Shown here: positions 18,239 to 30,222 of the stretch, in pieces
How positions within the stretch are numbered: the stretch's first letter is position 1
How the letters are laid out: each line of letters opens with the position of its first letter
Assembly (NCBI GenBank): GCA_023383705.1
Contig: JAHDYM010000007.1
Span: 1-60,819 of the forward strand
Source of the DNA: Gammaproteobacteria bacterium
GTDB taxonomy: Bacteria > Pseudomonadota > Gammaproteobacteria > Steroidobacterales > GCA-2729495
Direction of reading: 5' to 3'
Length of the DNA stretch: 60,819 nucleotides
Translations under genes and position numbers: made by a program
Notes under the pieces: model-generated
Told to the model about the DNA's origin: nothing
Database searches by the model: none
The model's input: the letters and a program-made list of their open reading frames with translations, nothing else

Positions 18239-19450
18239 TCAGATCACGCCTTCACGCGACAGGGCCTGCCGCTCATCCGCGCCATAGCCGAGCAACTCGC
18301 CCAGTACCTCGTCGTTGTGCTGGCCAACGGCTGCACCAGGCCAGTCGGTGCGACCAGGCGTGGAACTGAGAAAGGGCATCATGGCGGGGATTTTCAGCGC
18401 TTCGCCATTGACCTGCACCTCTTCGAACAGGCCGCGTGCGTTGAAGTGCGGGTCTCCCAGCATGTCGACGACGCTGTAGATCGGGCCCGAGGGTACAACC
18501 GCCTTCTCGAGAACTTCGAGCACCTGGGCAGAAGTCAGCGATTCCGTCCATGCGCCGATGGCGGCATCGAGCTGCTTTTCGTGCACGACGCGACCGGCAT
18601 TGTTGGCCATGCGCGGATCATCGCCGAGGTCCGGGCGTCCGATCGCATGCATCAGCCGCTTGTAGATGGAATCACCATTGCCGCCGATGATGACGAACTT
18701 GCCGTCCTTGCAGCGGTAGGTGTTTGTCGGCACGATCCCGGTGAGCGTCGATCCGGAGGGTTCACGCACGACGCCGGCACCGGAATATTCGGGAACCACG
18801 CCTTCCATCAGGTTGAATACCGATTCGTACAGCGCCGCATCGATCACCTGGCCGCGCCGCCCGGGATCCCTGGCCCGCTGGATACAGGCCAGCAGCACGC
18901 CGAGTACGCAGTGAATGCCGCCGAGCGTATCGCCGATGCTAAGGTTGGGTCGTACCGGTGTTTCACCCGGAAAGCCGTTGACGTAGCGCAGGCCACCGAG
19001 ACCCTCGCACACGGAGGCAAAGCCGGGTTTCGCCGCGTACGGGCCATCCTGGCCATAGCCGGAAATGCGGCCATAGATGAGCCCCGGATTGTCCACCCAG
19101 AGATCGGCCGGTCCGAGGCCCCATTTTTCCAGCGTACCAGGCCGGAAATTCTCGATCAGGATGTCGGACTTCAGTGCCAGTTTGCGGGCAATCTCGCGGC
19201 CACGCGGATTGCGCAGGTCAAGCGTCACCGACTTCTTGTTGCGCCCAAGGCTGTGCCACCAGAGCGACACGCCATCCTTCATCACGCGCCAGGTACGAAT
19301 CGGGTCACCACTGCCCGGCGGTTCGATCTTGATGACCTCCGCGCCGAAATAACCCAGGATGCTGGCGGCAAAGGGACCTGCCAGCAACTGGCCCATTTCA
19401 AGTACGCGGTAACCGTCGAGGGGTCTTTCGCCCTTCTTGTTGTCCATCAT
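18239..19450 (-). CDS. CaiB/BaiF family (type III) CoA transferase
   Basis: The 403-residue protein begins with the family motif YRVLEMGQLLAGPF and continues with FGAEVIKIEPPGSGDP. SLGRNKKSVTLDLRNP and a DILIENFRPG stretch holding the catalytic-Asp region follow, so it is a full-length type III transferase. These enzymes move CoA between carboxylic acids such as carnitine, bile acids, oxalate or aromatic succinates. The substrate cannot be deduced here. The only close partner is the following unrecognised gene, which begins immediately at its stop. Confidence 0.88.
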   Translation of the reverse strand: MMDNKKGERPLDGYRVLEMGQLLAGPFAASILGYFGAEVIKIEPPGSGDPIRTWRVMKDGVSLWWHSLGRNKKSVTLDLRNPRGREIARKLALKSDILIENFRPGTLEKWGLGPADLWVDNPGLIYGRISGYGQDGPYAAKPGFASVCEGLGGLRYVNGFPGETPVRPNLSIGDTLGGIHCVLGVLLACIQRARDPGRRGQVIDAALYESVFNLMEGVVPEYSGAGVVREPSGSTLTGIVPTNTYRCKDGKFVIIGGNGDSIYKRLMHAIGRPDLGDDPRMANNAGRVVHEKQLDAAIGAWTESLTSAQVLEVLEKAVVPSGPIYSVVDMLGDPHFNARGLFEEVQVNGEALKIPAMMPFLSSTPGRTDWPGAAVGQHNDEVLGELLGYGADERQALSREGVI

Positions 19451-19533
19451 CGGATGCTCACTGAGGCGGTAGCGGGGGCGGTCTGTGGAACGGGCATTCT
19501 GCCAGTTCCGTGCCCGCCTGCAAAACCGGCTGG

Positions 19534-20157
19534 CTACTTCCTGGCCGGAACGGCCGAGCCACTGAAGTGCCAGGAGATGAACCGCGGACCATCAAAATAG
19601 CTGCGTTCGATATCGGTAAAACGGAATCCGGCCGCTTCGATCGATGCATCGATCTGCCGGTTCGGATTGCACCCGGCGAGGCCGCGAAAAACCGGCGCCA
19701 GGCGGTCCTGCCAGCGTGCAACTGCGGCATCGGGTGCCCGGCCATGCTCGAGAAACAGCAACTGGCCGTCGGGCTTCAGTACCCGCCGGATTTCAGTCAG
19801 GGCCCGCTCGAGATCCGGGATCGAGCACAGCGTCCAGGTGCTGACGACGCAGTCCATGCTGGCGCGCTCCAGCGGAATGCTCTCGGCACCTGTACCCAGG
19901 AACTCGACCGGAAACGGCGGGCTGGACGCTGCGGCCAGTTCGGCAGCCTCGGCCTGCAGGACTGTCGAGGGCTCCAGGCCGAAGAGGTGAGTCACCTTGT
20001 GGTCATACCAGGGGATGTTCAGGCCGGATCCCATGCCGACCTCCAGAACCCGGCCGTGGGCCAGGGCCGGAATACGCGGCCGGTGTTTGGTCATGGCCTT
20101 GTTCCTCATCCCGGCGGAAATCATCCGGGGGAGGATGCGCCTGGCGTAAAAACCCAT
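19534..20157 (-). CDS. SAM-dependent methyltransferase, UbiE/METTL7-like
   Basis: The 207-residue class I methyltransferase has motif I GRVLEVGMGSGLN near residue 35, an acidic strand end (GLEPS) and a motif II/post-II region CVVSTWTLCSIPD. The closing block LLFLEHGRAPD with a later CNPNR is characteristic of the METTL7-like group that methylates thiols or small lipids. The substrate is not known. It lies 5 bases downstream of a P-loop gene on the same strand, so the pair is an operon. Confidence 0.78.
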   Translation of the reverse strand: MGFYARRILPRMISAGMRNKAMTKHRPRIPALAHGRVLEVGMGSGLNIPWYDHKVTHLFGLEPSTVLQAEAAELAAASSPPFPVEFLGTGAESIPLERASMDCVVSTWTLCSIPDLERALTEIRRVLKPDGQLLFLEHGRAPDAAVARWQDRLAPVFRGLAGCNPNRQIDASIEAAGFRFTDIERSYFDGPRFISWHFSGSAVPARK

Positions 20158-20162
20158 GGCGC

Positions 20163-21023
20163 TTAGCCCGTGCCGGGCTTGCCGCGCTGGCGGATTGCCA
20201 CCGAGACCATCTCGAGGAAATCCGCCTCATCGCGCAGCGTGCTGATGTCCCGTGCGTTGACCGTGTAGCCATATTTCGCGGCGATCGCCTCATAGCGCGG
20301 CCGCCGATGCTGCACGAGATGCGGAAAGATCCAGGTAACGAACTTGTCCGGATCGATTTCGCCGGCCGAAGCGGCGCCGGTCTCGGCAAGGTAGGCAGCC
20401 AGCCTGGCTTCGAGAAAATCCTCGCGGTAATAGAGCGGTTTCGGCTTGTCTACCGCCCGGCGAATGAGTTCCTGTTCCATGTCGTCGCCGGCACGCAGGT
20501 AGAGGATCAGGGTGTGTTGGGCCAGAATTTCCAGCATGCCGGGATCGTCGAGCTCGCAGATGCTGCCGCCGGCATCGTTCAGGAAGTGGTCGTAGCCGTA
20601 TATGTCATGCGCCTTGTCGATGAATGCGGCCACGTCCTTCATGGCTGCGATCTCGGCATCCCGGTGCAGGCGCTGCCGGCGCTGGAACTCGGCAAGCGGC
20701 AGGCCGCCGCGCTCGATCGCACCGATCTTGCCGAGGAAGGTGGAGATCGGTTCCAGATTGTGGACGGTGATGTTGCTGGATATGTAGATCGAGTCACTGC
20801 GCAGCAGGTCACGCAGGAACGGAACCCTCATGGCCTGTTCCTTGACGTTGTCAAGGAAGGGTTCCTCGAGGTACTTGGTACCGATCCGGTAGTCACCCGA
20901 ATAGTGAAACCAGCTGGAACTCGGCAGCCTGTAGGCGAGGGTGGTCTTGCCGACACCCGACATGCCGAGCAGCGTGATCGCCCTGCGTGGCCAGGCCAGA
21001 AACTCGTCGCGGGTCATGAACAT
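20163..21023 (-). CDS. P-loop NTPase of unknown role
   Basis: The 286-residue protein has a kinase-like P-loop GMSGVGKTTLAYRL at about residues 20-33. An acidic block then holds a conserved Asp-Ala-Gly-Gly (NDAGGSICELDD), which may coordinate Mg2+. No signal peptide or transmembrane span is visible. The fold could be an adenylate-kinase-like or chaperone-type NTPase. It sits immediately upstream of the methyltransferase gene, a pairing that suggests a common job. The start at 21023 is the first Met; a second lies two codons later. Confidence 0.65.
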   Translation of the reverse strand: MFMTRDEFLAWPRRAITLLGMSGVGKTTLAYRLPSSSWFHYSGDYRIGTKYLEEPFLDNVKEQAMRVPFLRDLLRSDSIYISSNITVHNLEPISTFLGKIGAIERGGLPLAEFQRRQRLHRDAEIAAMKDVAAFIDKAHDIYGYDHFLNDAGGSICELDDPGMLEILAQHTLILYLRAGDDMEQELIRRAVDKPKPLYYREDFLEARLAAYLAETGAASAGEIDPDKFVTWIFPHLVQHRRPRYEAIAAKYGYTVNARDISTLRDEADFLEMVSVAIRQRGKPGTG

Positions 21024-21046
21024 GGGATGAGTCTACCGTTCAGCTG

Positions 21047-22054
21047 TCAGAGTCCCGCCAGGCGGCGGTGGAGGTCGAGGGCTTCGGTGCTGGGTCGCTG
21101 GCTTTCATCGCGCGGGTAACGCAAGGGCCGCCCCGCAAGGATCCTGTAGCTGGTTTCCATCAGGTCGTCGCCGATGACCACCGACATGCTCCTTGTGTCC
21201 ACTGCGATCTTGCCGAGGTCAAACAGGGTGTGCACGTCGGCCCGCAACAGCAGGCCGTTTGAGGCATGGTGCGTCGACTTGCCACGGAACGGCACGATAT
21301 AGGCAGCCTCAAGGGCATCCACCGCGGTGAAGTTGGTGATCGCACAGCGGTATTCATAGGCATCGAGCAGCGCCTGCCTGAAACCCGGGTGGCCGCGCCG
21401 CTTGATGATGGTATCGACAACCGCCTGACGACCTTCCTTGCTGTTCTGTGGCTCCAGCAACTGCAGTTTCGCCAGGTCGCGCTCCGACATGCGGATCATT
21501 CCGCTCATGTCGAGGATCGGGCCACCCACCGAGGTGTTCAGCAGGCGCCGGCGGACGAAGCGCTCGATGCCGCCGAAGTCGGCCTCGATCCGGTCGATCC
21601 GCTCCGCCGGTACGCGACCGATATCGCCTGTCGCGCCAACCAGATAGTCGCCAAGCTCGGCACAGGGCAGATTGAGCGGAACGGGTTCCGACAGGAAGAA
21701 CAGGTATTCGCGCATTTTGGACTCGGCCCGGTCAGCGCCCCAGATCGCGCTGGCCGCCCGCTCGTTCTGGTAGCGCCCCAGCACCTTGGCGTAATAGCGG
21801 AAGTGCTCCCGCTGGACGAGCAGCACGAAATCGCCGACCCCCATCTGGAACCAGTGCTGGATGTTCTCGGGCTCGCCATGCAGTCCCCATGCATAGAAGC
21901 CGTGACCGCGACGCTCGATATCGATGAGTTCCGGATAGGTCGCGTCGCTGAAACTGCGGATCACCAGCTGACGGTCGATGGGCATGGCAACCGATCGTTC
22001 CAGGTCGGTGCGATCCTGCGCTGAGTCCACTGAGGCAATGAAGATACCGGCCAT
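21047..22054 (-). CDS. HNH endonuclease with N-terminal PUA/EVE-like domain
   Basis: The 335-residue protein carries a C-terminal HNH fold of the HNH_2 type: YRCAITN near residue 245, EAAYIVPF, and HHASNGLLLRADVHTLFD, holding the usual His/Asn positions. Its first 170 residues include an aromatic-rich segment (GFYAWG, WFQMGVGDFVLLVQ) resembling a PUA/EVE/YTH base-reading domain. Such fusions act as modification-dependent nucleases. No methylase gene is nearby, so it may be a stand-alone defence enzyme. The true start may be Met24 at 21985. Confidence 0.72.
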   Translation of the reverse strand: MAGIFIASVDSAQDRTDLERSVAMPIDRQLVIRSFSDATYPELIDIERRGHGFYAWGLHGEPENIQHWFQMGVGDFVLLVQREHFRYYAKVLGRYQNERAASAIWGADRAESKMREYLFFLSEPVPLNLPCAELGDYLVGATGDIGRVPAERIDRIEADFGGIERFVRRRLLNTSVGGPILDMSGMIRMSERDLAKLQLLEPQNSKEGRQAVVDTIIKRRGHPGFRQALLDAYEYRCAITNFTAVDALEAAYIVPFRGKSTHHASNGLLLRADVHTLFDLGKIAVDTRSMSVVIGDDLMETSYRILAGRPLRYPRDESQRPSTEALDLHRRLAGL

Positions 22055-22201
22055 AATTCGACGCGCGTCTGTCCGGGGCTGGACCAGGGATGGATTCTAG
22101 CCCACAAACCGGCGGGGCGGTCCTGCGTCCCGGGGCCTGTGGCCGCGCGCCGGAACGGGTATCATTGCCGGCGATTTTGCAGCTTGAGCAGGAATGTACG
22201 G

Positions 22202-24697
22202 ATGGCGCAGCCGGGTTGGCAGGTTCACAAGTTTGGCGGTACCAGCATGGGCGATGCGGATTGCTTTCGCCGGGTCGCCGATATTCTGCTTGCCGATCCT
22301 GCGGAACGGCAGGCCGTGGTGGTATCCGCCATGGCAAAAACCACCGATGCCCTGCTTGGCCTGGTGGCGGCTGCCGAGCAGTCTGCTCCGGACCTGGCGA
22401 GCCGGGTGGATGCGATCGTCAGTCGTTACAAGGCGACGACGGCCAGCCTGCTCAGGGAACAGAGGCGGGCGGACGAGATCCTCGGCACCTTTGCCGCCGA
22501 CATCGCGGACCTGAACGGCCTCCTGCACTCGATCTCGCTGGTCCGCCAGGCTGGCGAGCGCAGCCGGGATCTGGTGGCAGGCTACGGCGAGCTGTGGTCG
22601 TCACGGCTCCTGGCTGCGTACCTCAGCGAGCGCGTACAGGCGGAATCGCGTGACCGGCCGATCAAATGGGTGGATGCCCGCGACCTTATCGTGGTGGAGC
22701 GGGGCGAAATGGGGCCGGCCGTGAAGTGGGATGAGTCACGCTCCCGTGCCAGCCGCCACTTCGGTAGCGGGACGCGCGGCATAGCAGTGATTACCGGCTT
22801 CATCGCCTCGGAACCTGACGGGCTGTTCTGCACGCTGGGCCGGAACGGCAGCGATTTTTCCGCCTCCATCGTCGGTGCGCTCGTCGACGCCGAAAAGATC
22901 ACCATCTGGACCGATGTGGATGGCGTGATGAGCGCCGACCCGAACCGCGTCCCGGAGGCGACGATCATCAAGTCGCTTTCCTACAACGAGGCGATGGAGC
23001 TTGCCTACTTCGGTGCGAAGGTCATTCATCCACAGACCATGGCACCAGCTGTACAGCGTGCGATCCCGATCTGGATACGCAACACCTTCAATCCGGCCGC
23101 AACCGGCTCGCTGATCGGACCGGATACCGGTTCAGAGCAGCCGATCAAGGGCATTACCTCGGTGGATGACGTCGCGCTCGTGAATATCGAGGGCGCCGGC
23201 ATGATCGGTGTACCGGGTACCGCCAATCGCCTGTTCGGCGTGCTGCGCGAGGCGTCCATATCCGTAATCCTGATTTCGCAGGCCAGTTCCGAGCATTCAA
23301 TCTGTATCGGCGTGCCGAGCCGCATGGCTGAGAAGGCCGAGAAAGTCGTGCGCCGGGCCTTCGCGGTCGAACTCGATCAGGGCATGATCCAGAGCGTCAC
23401 TGTCAAGAAACCGTGCAGCATCATCGCGGTGGTGGGTGACGGGATGGCCGGCATCCCCGGCGTGGCCGGACGTTTCCTCAGCACGCTCGGGGCCGCCGGC
23501 ATCAACGTCATGGCGATCGCCCAGGGTTCATCCGAACGCAATATTTCAGCCGTCGTGGCCCGTGCCGATTCAACCCGGGCCCTGCGTGCGGTGCATTCGG
23601 GCTTCTACCTGTCGGCCGAGACGGTTTCGATCGGCATCGTCGGTCCCGGCAATGTCGGCCGGGTGTTGATCGAACAGATGGCCACCGAACTGCCGCGCCT
23701 GAAATCGCAGTTCAACCTGGATCTGCGCGTGCGGGCGATCGCCAGTTCAAACCGCATGCTGCTCGCCGAAGGACGGATTGACCTGGATGACTGGCAGGCC
23801 GTTTTTGCACAGCAATCCGAGACCCTCGACTGGGAGCGCTTCACCCGGCACGTGCACGCCGAGCACCTGCCGCATGCGGTGGTGGTTGACTGTTCCGCCA
23901 GCGAAGACGTGGCCTCACGCTATGTCGACTGGCTGGGTACCGGTGTGCATGTCGTGACGCCCAACAAGAAGGCCGCCAGCGGGTCGCTGGCAAGCTACGA
24001 CCAGTTGCATGCAGTCCGGCGCCGGCACAACACGCGTTTCCTTTACGAGACCACGGTCGGTGCGGCGTTGCCGATCATCGGGACCTTGCGCGACCTGCGT
24101 GAAACCGGCGACGAGATCCGCAGCATCGATGGCATCTTTTCCGGGACGCTGGCCTACCTCTTCAACGTCTTCGATGGCAGCAAGCCATTTTCGACGATCG
24201 TGCGCGAAGCGCGTGATGCCGGCTATACGGAGCCCGATCCGCGTGACGACCTTTCCGGCATGGACGTTGCGCGCAAACTGATCATCCTTGGGCGCGAGAT
24301 GGGCATGCGCCTTGAACTCAAGGATGTCCGCATCGAGAGCCTGGTGCCGGCGGGGCTGGACAGCGGCGACGCCGATGAATTCCTGCGCGGCCTTTCGGCG
24401 CACGATCCGGCCATGAACGAACGCTGGCGCAAGACCGATGCCGCCGGGCAGGTGCTGCGCTATGTCGGGCGCCTCGATCGCCAGCACGGCACGGCCACCG
24501 TGCAACTGGAAAGCCTGCCGCGCAGGCATCCGTTCGCCAACATCAACCTGACCGACAATATCGTCCGCTTCGCCTCGGCACGCTACAGCGAAAACCCGCT
24601 CGTCGTGCAGGGGCCTGGCGCCGGACGCGCCGTGACGGCGGCTGGTGTTTTTGCCGACCTGTTGCGCCTCGCAACCTACCTCGGCACCGCGCTCTGA
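22202..24697 (+). CDS. thrA: Bifunctional aspartokinase / homoserine dehydrogenase I
   Basis: The 831-residue protein joins an aspartate kinase (KFGGTS near residue 10, TLGRNGSD loop) to ACT regulatory domains (residues about 300-455) and a homoserine dehydrogenase (SIGIVGPGNVG near 480, then GTLAYLF with the catalytic region). It catalyses the first and third steps from aspartate to threonine and methionine. The ATG at 22202 gives the family N-terminus. thrC begins 8 bases after its stop; thrB is not in this cluster, so homoserine kinase is elsewhere or of another type. Confidence 0.94.
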   Translation: MAQPGWQVHKFGGTSMGDADCFRRVADILLADPAERQAVVVSAMAKTTDALLGLVAAAEQSAPDLASRVDAIVSRYKATTASLLREQRRADEILGTFAADIADLNGLLHSISLVRQAGERSRDLVAGYGELWSSRLLAAYLSERVQAESRDRPIKWVDARDLIVVERGEMGPAVKWDESRSRASRHFGSGTRGIAVITGFIASEPDGLFCTLGRNGSDFSASIVGALVDAEKITIWTDVDGVMSADPNRVPEATIIKSLSYNEAMELAYFGAKVIHPQTMAPAVQRAIPIWIRNTFNPAATGSLIGPDTGSEQPIKGITSVDDVALVNIEGAGMIGVPGTANRLFGVLREASISVILISQASSEHSICIGVPSRMAEKAEKVVRRAFAVELDQGMIQSVTVKKPCSIIAVVGDGMAGIPGVAGRFLSTLGAAGINVMAIAQGSSERNISAVVARADSTRALRAVHSGFYLSAETVSIGIVGPGNVGRVLIEQMATELPRLKSQFNLDLRVRAIASSNRMLLAEGRIDLDDWQAVFAQQSETLDWERFTRHVHAEHLPHAVVVDCSASEDVASRYVDWLGTGVHVVTPNKKAASGSLASYDQLHAVRRRHNTRFLYETTVGAALPIIGTLRDLRETGDEIRSIDGIFSGTLAYLFNVFDGSKPFSTIVREARDAGYTEPDPRDDLSGMDVARKLIILGREMGMRLELKDVRIESLVPAGLDSGDADEFLRGLSAHDPAMNERWRKTDAAGQVLRYVGRLDRQHGTATVQLESLPRRHPFANINLTDNIVRFASARYSENPLVVQGPGAGRAVTAAGVFADLLRLATYLGTAL

Positions 24698-24705
24698 GTT
24701 CCCCC

Positions 24706-26001
24706 ATGCAATACATCAGCACACGCGGCGGCGCGCCCGTCTGCATCGAACAGGCGATCATGAGCGGTACCGCTCCGGATGGCGGTCTCTATGTGCCGGT
24801 GCAACTGCCGTCGATGCAAGCCGCCGATTTTGCCGGTCGCGACAGCCTGCCGGAGATCGCCGGGCAACTGCTCACGCCGTTTTTCGCCGGTTCGACGCTG
24901 GCCGGGGTGCTCGGGGAGATATGCCGCCAGGCGCTGGATTTTCCGGTGCCACTGCGCGAGATCGAAAGCGGGCAACTGTCGGTACTCGAGCTTTTTCACG
25001 GACCAACCGCCGCCTTCAAGGATGTGGGCGCGCGATTCCTCGCCGCCTGCATGGAGCGCATCGTCAGCGACGGGCGCTTCGCCACACCACCGGTAACGAT
25101 CATGGTCGCCACCTCCGGCGACACGGGTGGTGCCGTGGCTTCGGCCTTTTTCCGGCGTCCGGGCATGCGTGTGGTGGTGCTGTTCCCGCTGGGCCGGGTT
25201 TCACCGCGCCAGCAGCATCAACTCACCTGCTGGGGAGACAACGTCGTTTCGCTGGCCGTGCGCGGCGAGTTCGATGACTGCCAGCGCCTCGTCAAGGAAG
25301 CGTTCGCCGATCCGGGACTGGCTGCCAGGCATCGCCTGTGTTCGGCCAACAGCATCAATGTCGGTCGCCTCCTGCCGCAAGCGGCGTACTACGCAAAGGC
25401 CAGCCTCGAGCACTGGCGCAGGACCGGTGAGGCCCTGAGCTTCGTGATTCCCACCGGGAACCTCGGCAACGGTTTCGCCTGTGTCTGGGCCAGAAGGCTC
25501 GGGCTGCCCATAGACCGCATCGTGCTTGCCATCAATGCCAATACGCCGATCGCGGACTTTCTGGCCACCGGGCAATGGCTGCCGAGACCGAGCATAGCCA
25601 CGCTCGCCTCGGCAATGGACGTGGGCAATCCCAGCAATATGGAAAGGCTGCGGCAGTTGTGTGGCGACATCACCAACCTGCGTGAAGAGGTCAGCGCGGT
25701 CGCCGTATCCGACGCGGAAATCCGCAGCAGCCTGCAGGATGAGTACCGGCGGCATGGTCTGGCCTGGTGTCCCCATACGGCCACCGGACTGCACGTCTAT
25801 CGAAACCTGCCGGAGGCGGAGCGCCGGCAGCGACACTGGGCGGTGGTTGCGACGGCCCATGCCGCCAAGTTCGACACGATCGTGGAACCCTTGCTCGGTT
25901 GTGACATCCCGCCACCTCCGGAACTCGCCGCGCTCCTCGCGCTGCCATCGGGATTTGCGACGATCGATGCAAGCCTCGCCGATCTCGCCAGCCAGCTCTG
26001 A
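24706..26001 (+). CDS. thrC: Threonine synthase
   Basis: The 431-residue PLP enzyme converts O-phosphohomoserine to threonine. It opens with YISTRGG, and the PLP lysine lies in HGPTAAFKDVGARF near residue 105. The GDTGGAVASAF stretch matches the phosphate-binding loop. Length fits the type I family. It follows thrA after 8 bases and precedes the NERD-domain gene after 6, so all three may be one transcript. Confidence 0.94.
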   Translation: MQYISTRGGAPVCIEQAIMSGTAPDGGLYVPVQLPSMQAADFAGRDSLPEIAGQLLTPFFAGSTLAGVLGEICRQALDFPVPLREIESGQLSVLELFHGPTAAFKDVGARFLAACMERIVSDGRFATPPVTIMVATSGDTGGAVASAFFRRPGMRVVVLFPLGRVSPRQQHQLTCWGDNVVSLAVRGEFDDCQRLVKEAFADPGLAARHRLCSANSINVGRLLPQAAYYAKASLEHWRRTGEALSFVIPTGNLGNGFACVWARRLGLPIDRIVLAINANTPIADFLATGQWLPRPSIATLASAMDVGNPSNMERLRQLCGDITNLREEVSAVAVSDAEIRSSLQDEYRRHGLAWCPHTATGLHVYRNLPEAERRQRHWAVVATAHAAKFDTIVEPLLGCDIPPPPELAALLALPSGFATIDASLADLASQL

Positions 26002-26007
26002 ACACCC

Positions 26008-26622
26008 ATGTCGCCTGGTGATGCCGGCAACAACGATGGTCTGTGGGTGCTCGCTGCCCTTGTCGTGCTGGTCCTGCTGCTGGCCCTCGGCATCGCACTA
26101 TGGATGGTCCGTCGCAACCGGCAGCGTGATGTCGAGCGTCGGCTGCAAGACGCCAGCACCGCGGTGCTCCGGAACACGCTGATACCCGACGGCAACGGTG
26201 GCCAGATCCAGCTCCAGTATGCCTTGCTCACCCGGCGGGGCATCCTGATCCTCGATGTCAAGGAAGTGGAAGGGCATGTTTTCGGCAGCGAGGGCATGCA
26301 GGAGTGGACGGTGCTGGCTCGCGACCGGCGCTATACCTTTGTCAACCCGCAGCCCGGTCTCTGGGACCGTATCGCGGCTGTAAAGCGGCTGACGCCCGGG
26401 ATTCCGGTGACCGGCTACGTGGCTTTCGGCAGCCGGGCGCACTTCTCCAAGGGGCAGCCCCGCAGCGTGATCCTGCTGGAGCAACTGCTGCAGGACCTGG
26501 AGCGGGAAGCACAATCGGCTGACACCGCAGCCCCTGAAGGCTTCGAGGCGCACTGGCAGCAACTCTGTGCCGCAGTCGGTGCCGGAAACGAGTTCGAAAC
26601 TAAGCCGCGGCCGCGAGCCTGA
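26008..26622 (+). CDS. Membrane-anchored NERD-domain protein
   Basis: The 204-residue protein has one N-terminal membrane helix (WVLAALVVLVLLLALGIALW, about residues 13-33) and then a NERD (nuclease-related) domain: VLRNTLIPDGNGGQIQLQ, LLTRRGILILDVKEVEG and WTVL. The usual Asp and Lys of the nuclease-like core are present in DVKEVEG. The role of such proteins is unclear; DNA or RNA handling at the membrane is inferred. It is 6 bases after thrC. Its 3' end overlaps the convergent tatD gene by 23 bases. Confidence 0.75.
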   Translation: MSPGDAGNNDGLWVLAALVVLVLLLALGIALWMVRRNRQRDVERRLQDASTAVLRNTLIPDGNGGQIQLQYALLTRRGILILDVKEVEGHVFGSEGMQEWTVLARDRRYTFVNPQPGLWDRIAAVKRLTPGIPVTGYVAFGSRAHFSKGQPRSVILLEQLLQDLEREAQSADTAAPEGFEAHWQQLCAAVGAGNEFETKPRPRA

Positions 26623-27394
26623 ACAGGCGTTCTGCATTCCGCGTGCTGGCGGTCGCGACAACCTCGACGCTTTCCTGCATGCAGTCGGCCACCACCCGCA
26701 GCACCTCGGAGAGGAATGCAGGTTCGTTTCGCCGGGTTCGCGGCTTCGGACTCAGGGTGCGCGGCAACAGGTAGGGCGCATCGGTTTCCAGCAGCAGCCG
26801 GTCCAGCGGCAGCCCCGCAACCGCCGCACGCAGTTCTGCCCCACGTCGCTCATCGCAGATCCACCCTGTGACGCCGATGTACAGGCCGAGCTCCAGATAG
26901 TCGTCGAGCACGGCCGGACCTTCGGTAAAGCAATGCGCCACGCCGCCTGCCAGGGCAGGCCAGTAGTCGCGCACCATCGCCAGGAACTCGTCGTGGGCGT
27001 CGCGCTGGTGCAGGAATACCGGCTTGCCGCATTCGGCTGCAAGCTTCAGCTGTCCTTCAAAGGCCAGGCGCTGGTCGCCCGAGGGCGCGTAGTTCCGGCA
27101 GTAGTCCAGGCCGCATTCGCCTGTCGCCACGACGTGCGGGTCGGCGAGCAGTTCCTGCAAACGACGGGCAGCCTGCGCTGAAAACTCGCCGGCATGATGC
27201 GGATGGATACCGGCTGTTGCCCAGACGGTGCCGGGTCGCTGCACGGCCAGCCGCAGTGCCGACTCACTGCCGGCCATCGTGGTGCCGGTGGCGATGAACC
27301 GGCTGACGCCGCTCCGCGCCGCGCGCACGAGAACTTCGTCCAGGTCATGGACGAAGCTCTCGTGCGTCAGATTGGCCCCGATATCGATCAGCAT
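26600..27394 (-). CDS. tatD: TatD family metal-dependent hydrolase
   Basis: The 264-residue protein has the amidohydrolase-like TIM barrel of TatD DNases. Metal ligands are seen in IDIGANLTH (in place of DxHxH), GIHPHH, GECGLDY, FLHQRD, HCFTEG and LLLETDAPYL. The family acts as a 3'-5' exonuclease in DNA repair or oxidative stress. The atypical first metal motif (DIGANLTHE instead of DSHCHLD) is as in E. coli TatD. The gene stands alone between the convergent NERD gene and acnA. Confidence 0.88.
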   Translation of the reverse strand: MLIDIGANLTHESFVHDLDEVLVRAARSGVSRFIATGTTMAGSESALRLAVQRPGTVWATAGIHPHHAGEFSAQAARRLQELLADPHVVATGECGLDYCRNYAPSGDQRLAFEGQLKLAAECGKPVFLHQRDAHDEFLAMVRDYWPALAGGVAHCFTEGPAVLDDYLELGLYIGVTGWICDERRGAELRAAVAGLPLDRLLLETDAPYLLPRTLSPKPRTRRNEPAFLSEVLRVVADCMQESVEVVATASTRNAERLFRLAAAA

Positions 27395-27435
27395 GCGCCG
27401 CTGCTTCGGGACATGTGCGTGAGCTCAGCAGGGCA

Positions 27436-30117
<2,682 letters not shown>

Positions 30118-30222
30118 GAGTCAAATCTCCAATCGGGTGGACAGCTCGCAGGACGGCCTGGAGGCGGCGCAGTATAACGGATGAGGCCTTGCCGCGCGGC
30201 TAGTGGAAGGCCGCAACAGGCC

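Noticed and set aside
22055-22201. Threonine attenuator leader upstream of thrA
   Set aside because: No short frame with repeated Thr/Ile codons followed by a terminator is visible.
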